NCBI GenBank assembly: GCA_018882825.1 | Contig: VERC01000139.1 | Span: forward strand, 1-6,470 | DNA from: Acidimicrobiia bacterium | GTDB taxonomy: Bacteria > Actinomycetota > Acidimicrobiia > Acidimicrobiales > Acidimicrobilacustridaceae | DNA: 6,470 bases | Direction of reading: 5' to 3' | In this document: piece by piece, positions 1-5,867 of the stretch | Position numbering within the stretch: the first letter of the stretch is position 1 | How the letters are laid out: the number at the start of each line of letters is the position of its first letter | The notes under the pieces: generated by a model | What the model saw: the letters and a program-made list of their open reading frames with translations, nothing else | Database searches by the model: none | What the model was told of the DNA's origin: nothing | Program-made: the position numbers and the translations under genes

Positions 1-180
1 GATCCATGCATCCCACGCCACCTGCTCCAGACCGAACGCCCCGCCGGGCTGCGGTCGCAACGGCACCGTGCGGGTGACGCGCTGCAATCCCAGTCGCTCG
101 TAGAAGCGCGCCGATCGTTCGAGATCGGTGCAGTTGGAATTGACGTGATAGATCCGACTGGCGCTGATCGGCACGTTCAC
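1..180 (-). CDS. VOC/glyoxalase-fold protein, N-terminal 60 codons (partial at left edge)
   Basis: Reading leftward from a GTG at 180, the open frame runs off the left edge, giving 60 N-terminal residues. The segment IYHVNSNCTDLERSARFYERLGL is the typical first beta-alpha unit of the vicinal oxygen chelate fold: a beta-strand ending in a His (H12, the usual first metal ligand), then the 'D..RSARFYE..LGL' helix seen in glyoxalase I, extradiol dioxygenases and related proteins. The GTG lies 22 bp after the amidohydrolase stop, so it should be the third gene of the minus-strand operon. The ribosome site is weak (GAGCGGG directly before the GTG). A second in-frame GTG at 174 could be the true start, with GGGGTGA before it. 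VOC members include lyases, isomerases and ring-cleaving dioxygenases. With the metal-binding C-terminal half missing, the reaction cannot be assigned. A ring-cleavage or glyoxalase-like role in the same catabolic route is an inference from context. Confidence 0.82.
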   Translation of the reverse strand, partial: MNVPISASRIYHVNSNCTDLERSARFYERLGLQRVTRTVPLRPQPGGAFGLEQVAWDAWI

Positions 181-202
181 CCCGCTCGCGATCCGGACCG
201 GG

Positions 203-1468
203 TCACCACGACTCGGGATCGGCGACGACGGAGGCGGGCACGTCGAAGCGGTACAGCTCCGACGCGTTCTGCCATGTGATGCGCTGGACGTCCTCGGGCG
301 GCAGAGCACCGATCTCGCGTCGCACGACCTCCTGGGTGTTCGGCCACGTCGAATCGCAGTGCGGGTAGTCGCTCTCCAGCAGGATGTTCTCCACCCCGAT
401 GCGCTCGCGCTGCACGAAGGCCGACGGGTCCTCCACCGCACAGAACCAGAAGTTGCGGGCCAGCACCTCGGCCGGCGTGAGATCGGTGCCCGTCCATGTG
501 CCGTACATGTCGTGGTAGCCGAGCATGTGGTCGAGACGGTCCATCAGACCGGCCACCCAGCCGATGCCGCCCTCGGACAGACACAACCGCAGGTCGGGGT
601 ACTTCACCGGGTACATGGAGTAGAGCCAGTCGACCGCGGCGAACATGGCGTAGCCGAAGAACAGCACGCCGACGGTGTCGGGCGGCGCGTCGGGGGCGGT
701 GGCCGGCGACGTTCCCGACGAACCGATGTGCAGGTTGATGACGGTGCCGGTCTCGGCACAGGCCTCCATGAACGGATCCCAGTGGCCGGTGTGCAACGAC
801 GGCAACCCCAGCATGTGAGGGGCCTCGGTGAAGGTCACGGCCCGGAATCCCCGCTCGGCGTTGCGGCGGATCTCGGCGGCGGCCAACTCGGGGTCGAGCA
901 ACCACGGGATCTGACAGGGGATGATCCGCTCGGGATGCGCCCCGGCCCACGCCTCGATGTGCCAGTCGTTCCACGCCCGCACCGTGGCCAGTGCCAGCTC
1001 GGTGTCGGTGGTGGTCTGCTGCAGGCGCTGCCCGCAGAACCCGGGGAGGAACGACGGGAAGTTCACCGAGGCCCACACGCCGTTGAGGTCCATGTCGGCC
1101 ACACGGGCATCGATGTCCCATGCGCCGCGTCGCATCTCGTCGAAACGGGCCGGCTCGAACGAGTACTCCGACACCGGGCGACCGACGACGGCGTTGAACC
1201 CGACGTTGGGGATGTCGTGGCCGTCGTAGACCCAGGTCTCGGAACCGTCATCGGTCTCGACCACGCGTGGTGCGCGATCCGCGAACCTGGCCGGGAGCCG
1301 ACCGGCGAACGTGTCGGGCGGTTCGACGATGTGGTCGTCGGCCGAGATGATCGTGTAGTGCCGCGGGCGCCTCTCGGGCTCGGGCAGGAACGTCACCGTG
1401 CCGGTCACCGACTTGCCGCCGGTGGTGAATCCGCTGTTGGCGGCGAGATCGTCGAGGTTGATGGCCAT
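203..1468 (-). CDS. Amidohydrolase family 2 protein (ACMSD/decarboxylase-like TIM barrel)
   Basis: This 421-residue protein looks like the PF04909-type amidohydrolase family, metal-dependent TIM-barrel enzymes that include ACMSD, resorcylate-type decarboxylases and C-C or C-N hydrolases. Visible markers are the N-terminal strand IISADDHIVEPPDTF (residues 40-54, D44-x-H46 in place of the usual H-x-H), VINLHIGSSG with H247, CLSEGGIGW (E299), and LLESDYPHCDSTWP with D367 as the probable catalytic or metal-binding Asp. E299 sits where many relatives have a metal-binding His. The start is ATG 1468 because TGAGGAGGGACCA lies directly before it: an AGGAGGG ribosome site overlapping the stop of the upstream aldolase gene. 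The open frame continues upstream to 1540, but those 24 codons overlap the aldolase and read unlike protein. It is the middle gene of a three-gene minus-strand operon. The cytoplasm is the likely location, as no signal peptide is visible. Family is firm; the exact reaction (decarboxylation or hydrolysis) is unknown. Confidence 0.93.
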   Translation of the reverse strand: MAINLDDLAANSGFTTGGKSVTGTVTFLPEPERRPRHYTIISADDHIVEPPDTFAGRLPARFADRAPRVVETDDGSETWVYDGHDIPNVGFNAVVGRPVSEYSFEPARFDEMRRGAWDIDARVADMDLNGVWASVNFPSFLPGFCGQRLQQTTTDTELALATVRAWNDWHIEAWAGAHPERIIPCQIPWLLDPELAAAEIRRNAERGFRAVTFTEAPHMLGLPSLHTGHWDPFMEACAETGTVINLHIGSSGTSPATAPDAPPDTVGVLFFGYAMFAAVDWLYSMYPVKYPDLRLCLSEGGIGWVAGLMDRLDHMLGYHDMYGTWTGTDLTPAEVLARNFWFCAVEDPSAFVQRERIGVENILLESDYPHCDSTWPNTQEVVRREIGALPPEDVQRITWQNASELYRFDVPASVVADPESW

Positions 1469-1480
1469 TGGTCCCTCCTC
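1469..1480 (-). promoter_or_regulatory. Strong ribosome binding site of the amidohydrolase gene
   Basis: On the minus strand the aldolase stop codon TGA runs straight into GGAGGGACCA and then ATG. AGGAGGG is a near-perfect Shine-Dalgarno core about 5 nt before the start. It fixes ATG 1468 as the start rather than the in-frame ATG at 1540, and its overlap with the stop codon suggests coupled translation. Confidence 0.85.
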
Positions 1481-2300
1481 AGTCCAGGACGTCGGGCTCG
1501 TCGCGCAGGAGCTGACGCACCGCTCCGGCCCAGTACACATCGGTGCCCCGTTCCAGCAACGAGGCCTTCATGGCCGGCCGCAACGAGGCGGGCACGACGG
1601 TGGCCGGTCGACCGGCGGTCACCACGTCGACCATGAGACGACACTGTCGGTCGAGGGTGGCCGCCTTGTAGGTGGCCTCCTCGATGGTGGGAGCGGTGAC
1701 GATCGCGCCGTGATTGGCGAGGATGACCACCGTGGCGTCACCGATGCGGTCGGCCAGATCGGCGCCCAGTTCCGCCGAGTCGATCTCACCGGCGTACTCG
1801 CTCACGAAGCCCAGTTCACCGTCGTACATCGACGACTGCTGGTGCAGGAACTCGGGCACCAGTCCCATCGCCGCCAGCAGCACGACGTGGTACGGGTGGT
1901 TGTGGACCACCACGCGGGCATCGGCCCGTCGACGATGCAGTTCGGTGTGGATCCGCACGGCGGGCGTGACGTCCCATCGACCTTCGAGCACGCGCCCCTC
2001 GCCGTCGACGCGACACACATCCGAGGCCGACACCTCGTCCCACCACAGACCCCAGGGGTTGACGAGCATCGAGCCGTCGTCGCGATCGGTCCAGGTGATG
2101 TGACCGGCGATGTTCTCGCTGAACCCCTCCCGGCACAGGATGCGGAAGGCACAGGCCAACTTCTGGCGATCGGTGAGTTCGACGCCGATGGGCGGGGTGA
2201 TCGACGGCGACCACACCTCGGCGCCGCCCTTGGACAACTCGAGGTGCGCCGGAACGTCGACCTCGCGCAGTCCCGTCTCGTCGTCGGCTCCGATCGTCAC
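1479..2300 (-). CDS. Class II aldolase/adducin-family protein
   Basis: The 273-residue product carries the class II aldolase/adducin fold, Zn-dependent enzymes that cleave or epimerise sugar phosphates or related hydroxy-ketones, or decarboxylate/cleave aromatic precursors. The order of motifs fits: SENIAGHITW (61-70), MLVNPWGLWWDEVSASDVCRVD (78-99, the adducin-like 'NP.G....E..ASD...VD' block), RIHTELHRRRADARVVVHNHP with H133 and H135 as metal ligands, and VVILANHGAIV with H197 as the third ligand. The start chosen is GTG 2300, preceded by GGAAGGGGAGCCG, a good ribosome site. The frame stays open to 2558, but the extra N-terminus is an Arg-rich string that overlaps the divergent esterase gene and has no family counterpart. 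It is the first gene of the leftward operon and is followed 10 bp later by the amidohydrolase. Fold is clear. The substrate is not predictable, and the adducin-like subgroup includes members of unknown activity. Confidence 0.92.
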   Translation of the reverse strand: MTIGADDETGLREVDVPAHLELSKGGAEVWSPSITPPIGVELTDRQKLACAFRILCREGFSENIAGHITWTDRDDGSMLVNPWGLWWDEVSASDVCRVDGEGRVLEGRWDVTPAVRIHTELHRRRADARVVVHNHPYHVVLLAAMGLVPEFLHQQSSMYDGELGFVSEYAGEIDSAELGADLADRIGDATVVILANHGAIVTAPTIEEATYKAATLDRQCRLMVDVVTAGRPATVVPASLRPAMKASLLERGTDVYWAGAVRQLLRDEPDVLD

Positions 2301-2422
2301 CGGCTCCCCTTCCGATCCGTCCTCGACGCGGGTCCGACCCGACGTACCGGCCCCCCGACCGATGCCCCATGGTACGACCATCGGACAGGCGCCGTTCCCA
2401 CCGATGTGGTCGACTGTCGGCC
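2301..2422. promoter_or_regulatory. Divergent intergenic region, probable shared promoter region
   Basis: These 122 bp separate the start codons of the leftward aldolase operon and the rightward esterase operon, and are the only sizeable non-coding DNA in the window. Promoters for both operons are expected here, since neither first gene has another upstream space. I could not identify convincing -35/-10 hexamers by eye on either strand. What is visible is an imperfect palindrome (entered separately) and three CCGATG words: forward at 2359 and 2401, inverted at 2379. Spacing between them is 20 and 22 bp, close to two helical turns. An inverted pair CGTACC (2343-2348) and GGTACG (2371-2376) is also present. 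The ribosome site of the aldolase gene (GGAAGGGGAG) lies at its left end. Confidence 0.6.
2366..2384. promoter_or_regulatory. 19-bp imperfect palindrome, candidate operator
   Basis: The sequence CCCATGGTACGACCATCGG is a dyad: arms CCcATGGT and ACCATcGG match at seven of eight positions around a 3-bp centre. It lies 66 bp from the aldolase start and 39 bp from the esterase start, a position from which one dimeric repressor or activator (TetR, GntR or MarR type, for instance) could control both operons. No regulator gene is inside the window. The dyad could also be chance in GC-rich DNA, where CATGG and CCATG words are common. Confidence 0.4.
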
Positions 2423-3901
2423 ATGACCGCTGTCGCCTCCCCCATCGTCGTCTCCACACCCGGCGGCGAGGTGCGGGGCACGGCCGACGGCACCGTCGCC
2501 TCCTTCCTCGGTATCCCCTATGCCGCTCCCCCCTCCGGTTCCCGTCGCTGGGCCCCACCGGCGCCGGCCGCGCCGTGGTCGGGTGTGCGCGACACCACCT
2601 CCCACTCCCCCGCGGCCTGGCAGCCGGTGGGCGGTCCGCTCGACGGACTGGTGCCCGGCATGGGTTCGGCCCATCAGGGCGACGACCACCTCAGCGTCAA
2701 CGTGTGGACGCCCTCGGTCGACGGCTCGGCTCCCGTGCTGGTGTGGATCCACGGCGGCGCCTTCTCCATCGGTTCGTCGAGCCTGCCCGTGTACGACGGA
2801 CGGCGACTGGCGGCCACGACCGGTGCGGTGGTCGTCTCGCTCAACTACCGACTGGGCGCGTTCGGGTTCCTGTTGATCGACGATCCCGACGCCACCGCCA
2901 ACGTCGGGTTGCTCGATCAGGTCGCCGCCCTCGAATGGGTGCGCGACACGATTGCCGCCTTCGGGGGTGACCCGACCCGGGTGACCGTGTTCGGGGAGTC
3001 GGCCGGTGGGGGCAGCGTGCTGTCGTTGCTGTCGATGCCCCGCGCCGTCGGCCTGTTCCGCAGTGCCATCGTGCAGAGCGGGGCCACCGATCTCCTGCTC
3101 GGCCGCCCGCAGGCCCTGGCCGTCGCCGACGCCGTCGCCCGCGCCGCCGGACTCGAGCGCGTCGACCTCGACGCCCTGCGACGCCTGTCGCCCGAGGAGG
3201 TGCTCGCCGCCCAGGCCACCGCCGCCGGCGAACTGTTCGCCACGGTGGGGACGATGCCGTTCCACCCCTGCGTCGATGGCGACGTGATGCCCACCGATTG
3301 GCTCACCGCCTCGCGCACCGCACTCAACCCGGTGCCGGTGATCATCGGCACCACCCGCGACGAGATGGATCTGTTCGCCATGTTCGATCCGGTTGCGGCC
3401 ACGCTCGATGACGACGCGCTGCGCGCCCGACTCCAGCGCACCGGCCGCGACATCGACTCGCTCGTCGATGCCTATGCCATGACGGGTACGACTGCACCAC
3501 CCGCAGTGTGGCGAAGGGTGAACACCGACATGGCCATGTGGTTGCCGGCCATCCGCATCGCCGAGGCCCGGGCCGAGCACGCGCCCACCTGGATGTACCG
3601 CTTCGACTGGGAGGCGTCGGCCCCCGACATGGGTGCACCCCACGGCGTCGACATCCCCTTCCCGTTCACCACCATCGACATCGACGGCTGGGACCGGTTC
3701 GTCGACGATCCGACGGCGGCCACCGACCTGGCCTACACCATCCAGCGAGCGTGGGCCTCCTTCGCCCGCGACGGCGCACCTTCACTCGACGGCCACGACT
3801 GGCCGACGTACGACGTCGATCGGCGCGCCACCGCGCTGTTCGGTCGCCACGTGACGATCACCGACGACCCGAACGGCGCCGTGCGCCGGGCGTGGTCCTG
3901 A
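2423..3901 (+). CDS. Type-B carboxylesterase (p-nitrobenzyl esterase-like)
   Basis: The 492-residue product is a full-length type-B carboxylesterase/lipase, the serine hydrolases that cleave carboxylic esters to acid and alcohol. Its length matches bacterial p-nitrobenzyl esterases (about 490). Motifs in order: FLGIPYAAPP (28-37), DDHLSVNVWTP (87-97), the oxyanion hole VWIHGGAFSIGS (108-118), NYRLGAFGF (141-149), the nucleophile elbow VTVFGESAGG with S193, GTTRDEMDLF with the probable catalytic E314, and GAPHGVDIPFPF with H407. The triad is therefore complete. No signal peptide is apparent, so a cytoplasmic location is likely. The start is ATG 2423, whose product MTAVASPIVVSTPGGEVRG begins as the family usually does. 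An in-frame ATG at 2369 would add 18 Arg-rich residues and lies inside the palindrome. No good Shine-Dalgarno sequence precedes 2423. It heads the rightward operon and is followed 11 bp later by the aldo/keto reductase gene. The natural ester is unknown. Confidence 0.94.
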   Translation: MTAVASPIVVSTPGGEVRGTADGTVASFLGIPYAAPPSGSRRWAPPAPAAPWSGVRDTTSHSPAAWQPVGGPLDGLVPGMGSAHQGDDHLSVNVWTPSVDGSAPVLVWIHGGAFSIGSSSLPVYDGRRLAATTGAVVVSLNYRLGAFGFLLIDDPDATANVGLLDQVAALEWVRDTIAAFGGDPTRVTVFGESAGGGSVLSLLSMPRAVGLFRSAIVQSGATDLLLGRPQALAVADAVARAAGLERVDLDALRRLSPEEVLAAQATAAGELFATVGTMPFHPCVDGDVMPTDWLTASRTALNPVPVIIGTTRDEMDLFAMFDPVAATLDDDALRARLQRTGRDIDSLVDAYAMTGTTAPPAVWRRVNTDMAMWLPAIRIAEARAEHAPTWMYRFDWEASAPDMGAPHGVDIPFPFTTIDIDGWDRFVDDPTAATDLAYTIQRAWASFARDGAPSLDGHDWPTYDVDRRATALFGRHVTITDDPNGAVRRAWS

Positions 3902-3908
3902 GAGGGGG
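3902..3908 (+). promoter_or_regulatory. Ribosome binding site of the aldo/keto reductase gene
   Basis: GAGGGGG follows immediately after the esterase stop codon and lies 4 nt before the ATG at 3913. It decides the start, since the same frame is open for 135 codons upstream inside the esterase gene. Confidence 0.75.
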
Positions 3909-3912
3909 AACC

Positions 3913-4953
3913 ATGCAGTTCCAGATCATGGGCACGACCGGGGTGACGGTCAGTCGCTACTGCCTCGGTGCGATGATGTTCGGGGCGATGGGCAACACCG
4001 ACCATGCCGAGTGCATCCGCATCATCCACCGGGCGCTCGACGCTGGAGTCAACTTCATCGACACCGCCGATGCCTACTCCGGCGGTGAGAGCGAACTGAT
4101 CGTGGGCAAGGCGATCTCGGGTCGCCGCGACGACCTCGTGGTGGCCACGAAGATGTACCACCCGATGGGCGATGGACCGAACCGACGTGGCAACTCGCGT
4201 CGGTGGATGCGTCAGGCGGTGGAGGGCAGTCTGCGTCGTCTCGGCACCGACCGCATCGACCTGTACCAACTGCACCGCTTCGACGAGACCGTCGACCTGA
4301 CCGATGTCGTCGGTGGTCTCACCGATCTCACCTCCGACGGCTCCATCGTCTACGCCGGCCATTCGTCGTGGCCGGCCGAGCGCATGGTGGAGGCGCAGTG
4401 GACCTCCGAGCGCCTCGGTGGCGTGCGGTTCCGCTGCGAGCAGGCCTCGTACTCGATCCTCAAGCGGCGCATCGAACGATCGGTACTACCCACCGCGGCG
4501 CGCTACGGACTCGGCGTCATCACCTACAGCCCGCTCGGCGGCAGCTGGCTGTCGGGTCGGTACCGCGACCTCAACGACATCCCGGCCGAGTCGCGCCTGG
4601 CCATGATGGGTCGGCGATGGGGTGTCGAGGTCGACTCACCCGAGAACCGGGCCCGCATGGAGGCCGTGGTCACCCTCCAGGCCCTGGCCGACGAGGCCGG
4701 ACTCCCCCTCGCCCATCTGGCCACGGCCTGGGCGCTCGAACATCCCGACGTCACCTCGGTGATCATCGGTCCTCGCACCATGGAGCAGCTCGACGACCTG
4801 CTGCTGTGTGCCGACCTGCGCCTCGACCTCGACCTGCTCGACCGCATCGACGCGTTGTTCGCGCCGGGTGACGACGTCATCGAGGACGACCGTTCGATCC
4901 CCAACCGGGCGCTGTCGCGTTCGGCCCGACGTCGGCCGGAGGCGGCGCGATGA
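3913..4953 (+). CDS. Aldo/keto reductase
   Basis: The 346-residue protein is a complete (alpha/beta)8 aldo/keto reductase, which uses NADPH (sometimes NADH) to interconvert carbonyls and alcohols. The catalytic tetrad is visible: D50 and Y55 in GVNFIDTADAYSGGESE, K80 in LVVATKMYHP, and H121 in RIDLYQLHRFD. The cofactor-binding segment near the C-terminus is VIIGPRTMEQLDD (283-295). The opening MQFQIMGTTGVTVSRYCLGAMMFG is the usual first strand of the YghZ/AKR11-12/'general stress protein 69'-like bacterial groups. The C-terminus ends in a short Arg-rich tail (about residues 333-346) that is probably disordered. The last codons carry the ribosome site of the next gene, and the stop overlaps its start (ATGA). 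The start is set by the GAGGGGG site. In this operon it could reduce, or in reverse oxidise, a carbonyl or alcohol released by the esterase; that pairing is an inference. Confidence 0.94.
   Translation: MQFQIMGTTGVTVSRYCLGAMMFGAMGNTDHAECIRIIHRALDAGVNFIDTADAYSGGESELIVGKAISGRRDDLVVATKMYHPMGDGPNRRGNSRRWMRQAVEGSLRRLGTDRIDLYQLHRFDETVDLTDVVGGLTDLTSDGSIVYAGHSSWPAERMVEAQWTSERLGGVRFRCEQASYSILKRRIERSVLPTAARYGLGVITYSPLGGSWLSGRYRDLNDIPAESRLAMMGRRWGVEVDSPENRARMEAVVTLQALADEAGLPLAHLATAWALEHPDVTSVIIGPRTMEQLDDLLLCADLRLDLDLLDRIDALFAPGDDVIEDDRSIPNRALSRSARRRPEAAR
4938..4942 (+). promoter_or_regulatory. Ribosome binding site of the alpha/beta-hydrolase gene
   Basis: GGAGG lies inside the last codons of the aldo/keto reductase gene, 7 nt before the ATG at 4950. 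Together with the ATGA overlap it supports this start and coupled translation. Confidence 0.75.
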
Positions 4954-5867
4954 GTGTCGAGCGCGTGCACTACGACGAGTTCGCCTACTTCCGCGACAAC
5001 GCCGACGAGGCCGGGATCGCGTGGAACGGTCCTCCGATCGTGCGTCGCGAGCGCATCGCCGTCGACGGTGAGCGGTCGCTGAGTGCGCTGGTGTGGGGCG
5101 AGGGGCCGCCCGAGATCGTGCTGCTCCACGGGGGCGCCCAGAACGCCCACACCTGGGACACCGTGGCGTTGGCCCTCGACCGCCCGCTGCTGGCCATCGA
5201 CCTGCCCGGCCACGGCCACTCCGACGGGGGGATCTCCGGCAGCCTCGACGTGCGCCACAACGCCCGCGACATCGAGGTGGTGGTGCGGGCCCTGGCGCCC
5301 GATGCCCGCATGGTGGTGGGTATGTCGCTGGGGGGCATGACCAGTCTGGCCCTGGCCGACCTCGCCCCGGATCTGGTGCGCCGTCTCGTGCTGGTCGACG
5401 TCACTCCCGGTGTCGACGGGCCCAAGGCCCAGCAGATCACCGCGTTCATCGACGGCCCCGAGACGTTCCCCAGTTTCGACGAACTGTTGGCCCGCACGAT
5501 CGAGTTCAACCCCACGCGCACCGAATCGTCGCTCCGGCGCGGCATCCTCCACAACGCCATGCAGCTCGACGACGGTTCATGGGTGTGGCGCTACCGGCGC
5601 ATCACCGAACCGGCCGGCGAGTCGGGCGGTGGGCGGGGCCACCCCGACTTCTCCGCACTGTGGGACATGCTCGGGGCCACCACCATGCCGCTCATGCTGG
5701 CCCGGGGGATGCTGCCCCAGTCGGTGGTCGACGACGCCGACGAGGCCGAGGTGCTGCGGCGCCGACCCGACGCGGCGGTGGTGCGGTTCGAGCGAGCCGG
5801 CCACAGCATCCAGGGTTATCAACCCGTCGAACTGGCTGCGGCACTGGCAGACTTCTGCGACCGATGA
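4950..5867 (+). CDS. Alpha/beta-hydrolase fold protein
   Basis: The 305-residue protein has the single-domain alpha/beta-hydrolase fold used by esterases, epoxide or haloalkane hydrolases and C-C bond hydrolases. Visible markers: the oxyanion strand IVLLHGGAQNAHTWD (56-70), LLAIDLPGHGHSD (80-92), the nucleophile elbow VVGMSLGGMTS with S126, and the His loop VVRFERAGHSIQGYQP with H285. A Ser nucleophile argues against haloalkane dehalogenase or epoxide hydrolase, which use Asp. The catalytic acid is less clear: the usual Asp after strand 7 (normally in a 'RG..S' stretch) is not present in LARGMLPQSVVDDADE, so D150 (LVLVDVTPG, after strand 6) or D261/D262 may serve. An N-terminal extension of about 35 residues precedes the core. 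The residues between about 155 and 240 should form the cap. Both ends overlap neighbours by ATGA, so it is expressed with the reductase and the SDR. The substrate is unknown. Confidence 0.92.
   Translation: MSVERVHYDEFAYFRDNADEAGIAWNGPPIVRRERIAVDGERSLSALVWGEGPPEIVLLHGGAQNAHTWDTVALALDRPLLAIDLPGHGHSDGGISGSLDVRHNARDIEVVVRALAPDARMVVGMSLGGMTSLALADLAPDLVRRLVLVDVTPGVDGPKAQQITAFIDGPETFPSFDELLARTIEFNPTRTESSLRRGILHNAMQLDDGSWVWRYRRITEPAGESGGGRGHPDFSALWDMLGATTMPLMLARGMLPQSVVDDADEAEVLRRRPDAAVVRFERAGHSIQGYQPVELAAALADFCDR

Noticed and set aside
177..1121. 314-codon minus-strand frame inside the amidohydrolase gene
   Set aside because: Arg/His-rich shadow in another frame of a well-supported gene; no ribosome site and no motifs.
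359..1636. Long 425-codon open frame on the plus strand opposite the amidohydrolase gene
   Set aside because: Low-complexity Gly/Arg/Val/His-rich translation with no recognisable domain; the opposite strand holds a clear amidohydrolase.
2301..2558. N-terminal extension of the aldolase frame by 86 codons
   Set aside because: Arg-rich sequence overlapping the divergent esterase gene; GTG 2300 has a GGAAGGGGAG ribosome site and gives a family-like length.
2297..3643. Long 448-codon open frame on the minus strand opposite the esterase gene
   Set aside because: It lies antisense to a gene with a complete catalytic triad, has a His/Gly/Arg-rich composition with no motifs, and is the usual by-product of high-GC codon bias.
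3508..3912. Upstream extension of the aldo/keto reductase frame by 135 codons
   Set aside because: It overlaps the esterase gene, reads as Arg/His-rich sequence, and a good ribosome site precedes the ATG at 3913.
4798..4860. Repetitive GACCTGC/CTCGACC stretch in the aldo/keto reductase gene
   Set aside because: It encodes a Leu/Asp-rich C-terminal helix region (DLLLCADLRLDLDLLDRIDAL) and is explained by codon bias, not a DNA repeat element.
4524..5552. 342-codon minus-strand frame opposite the reductase and hydrolase genes
   Set aside because: It crosses the junction of two genes with intact active sites, and its translation has no domain features.
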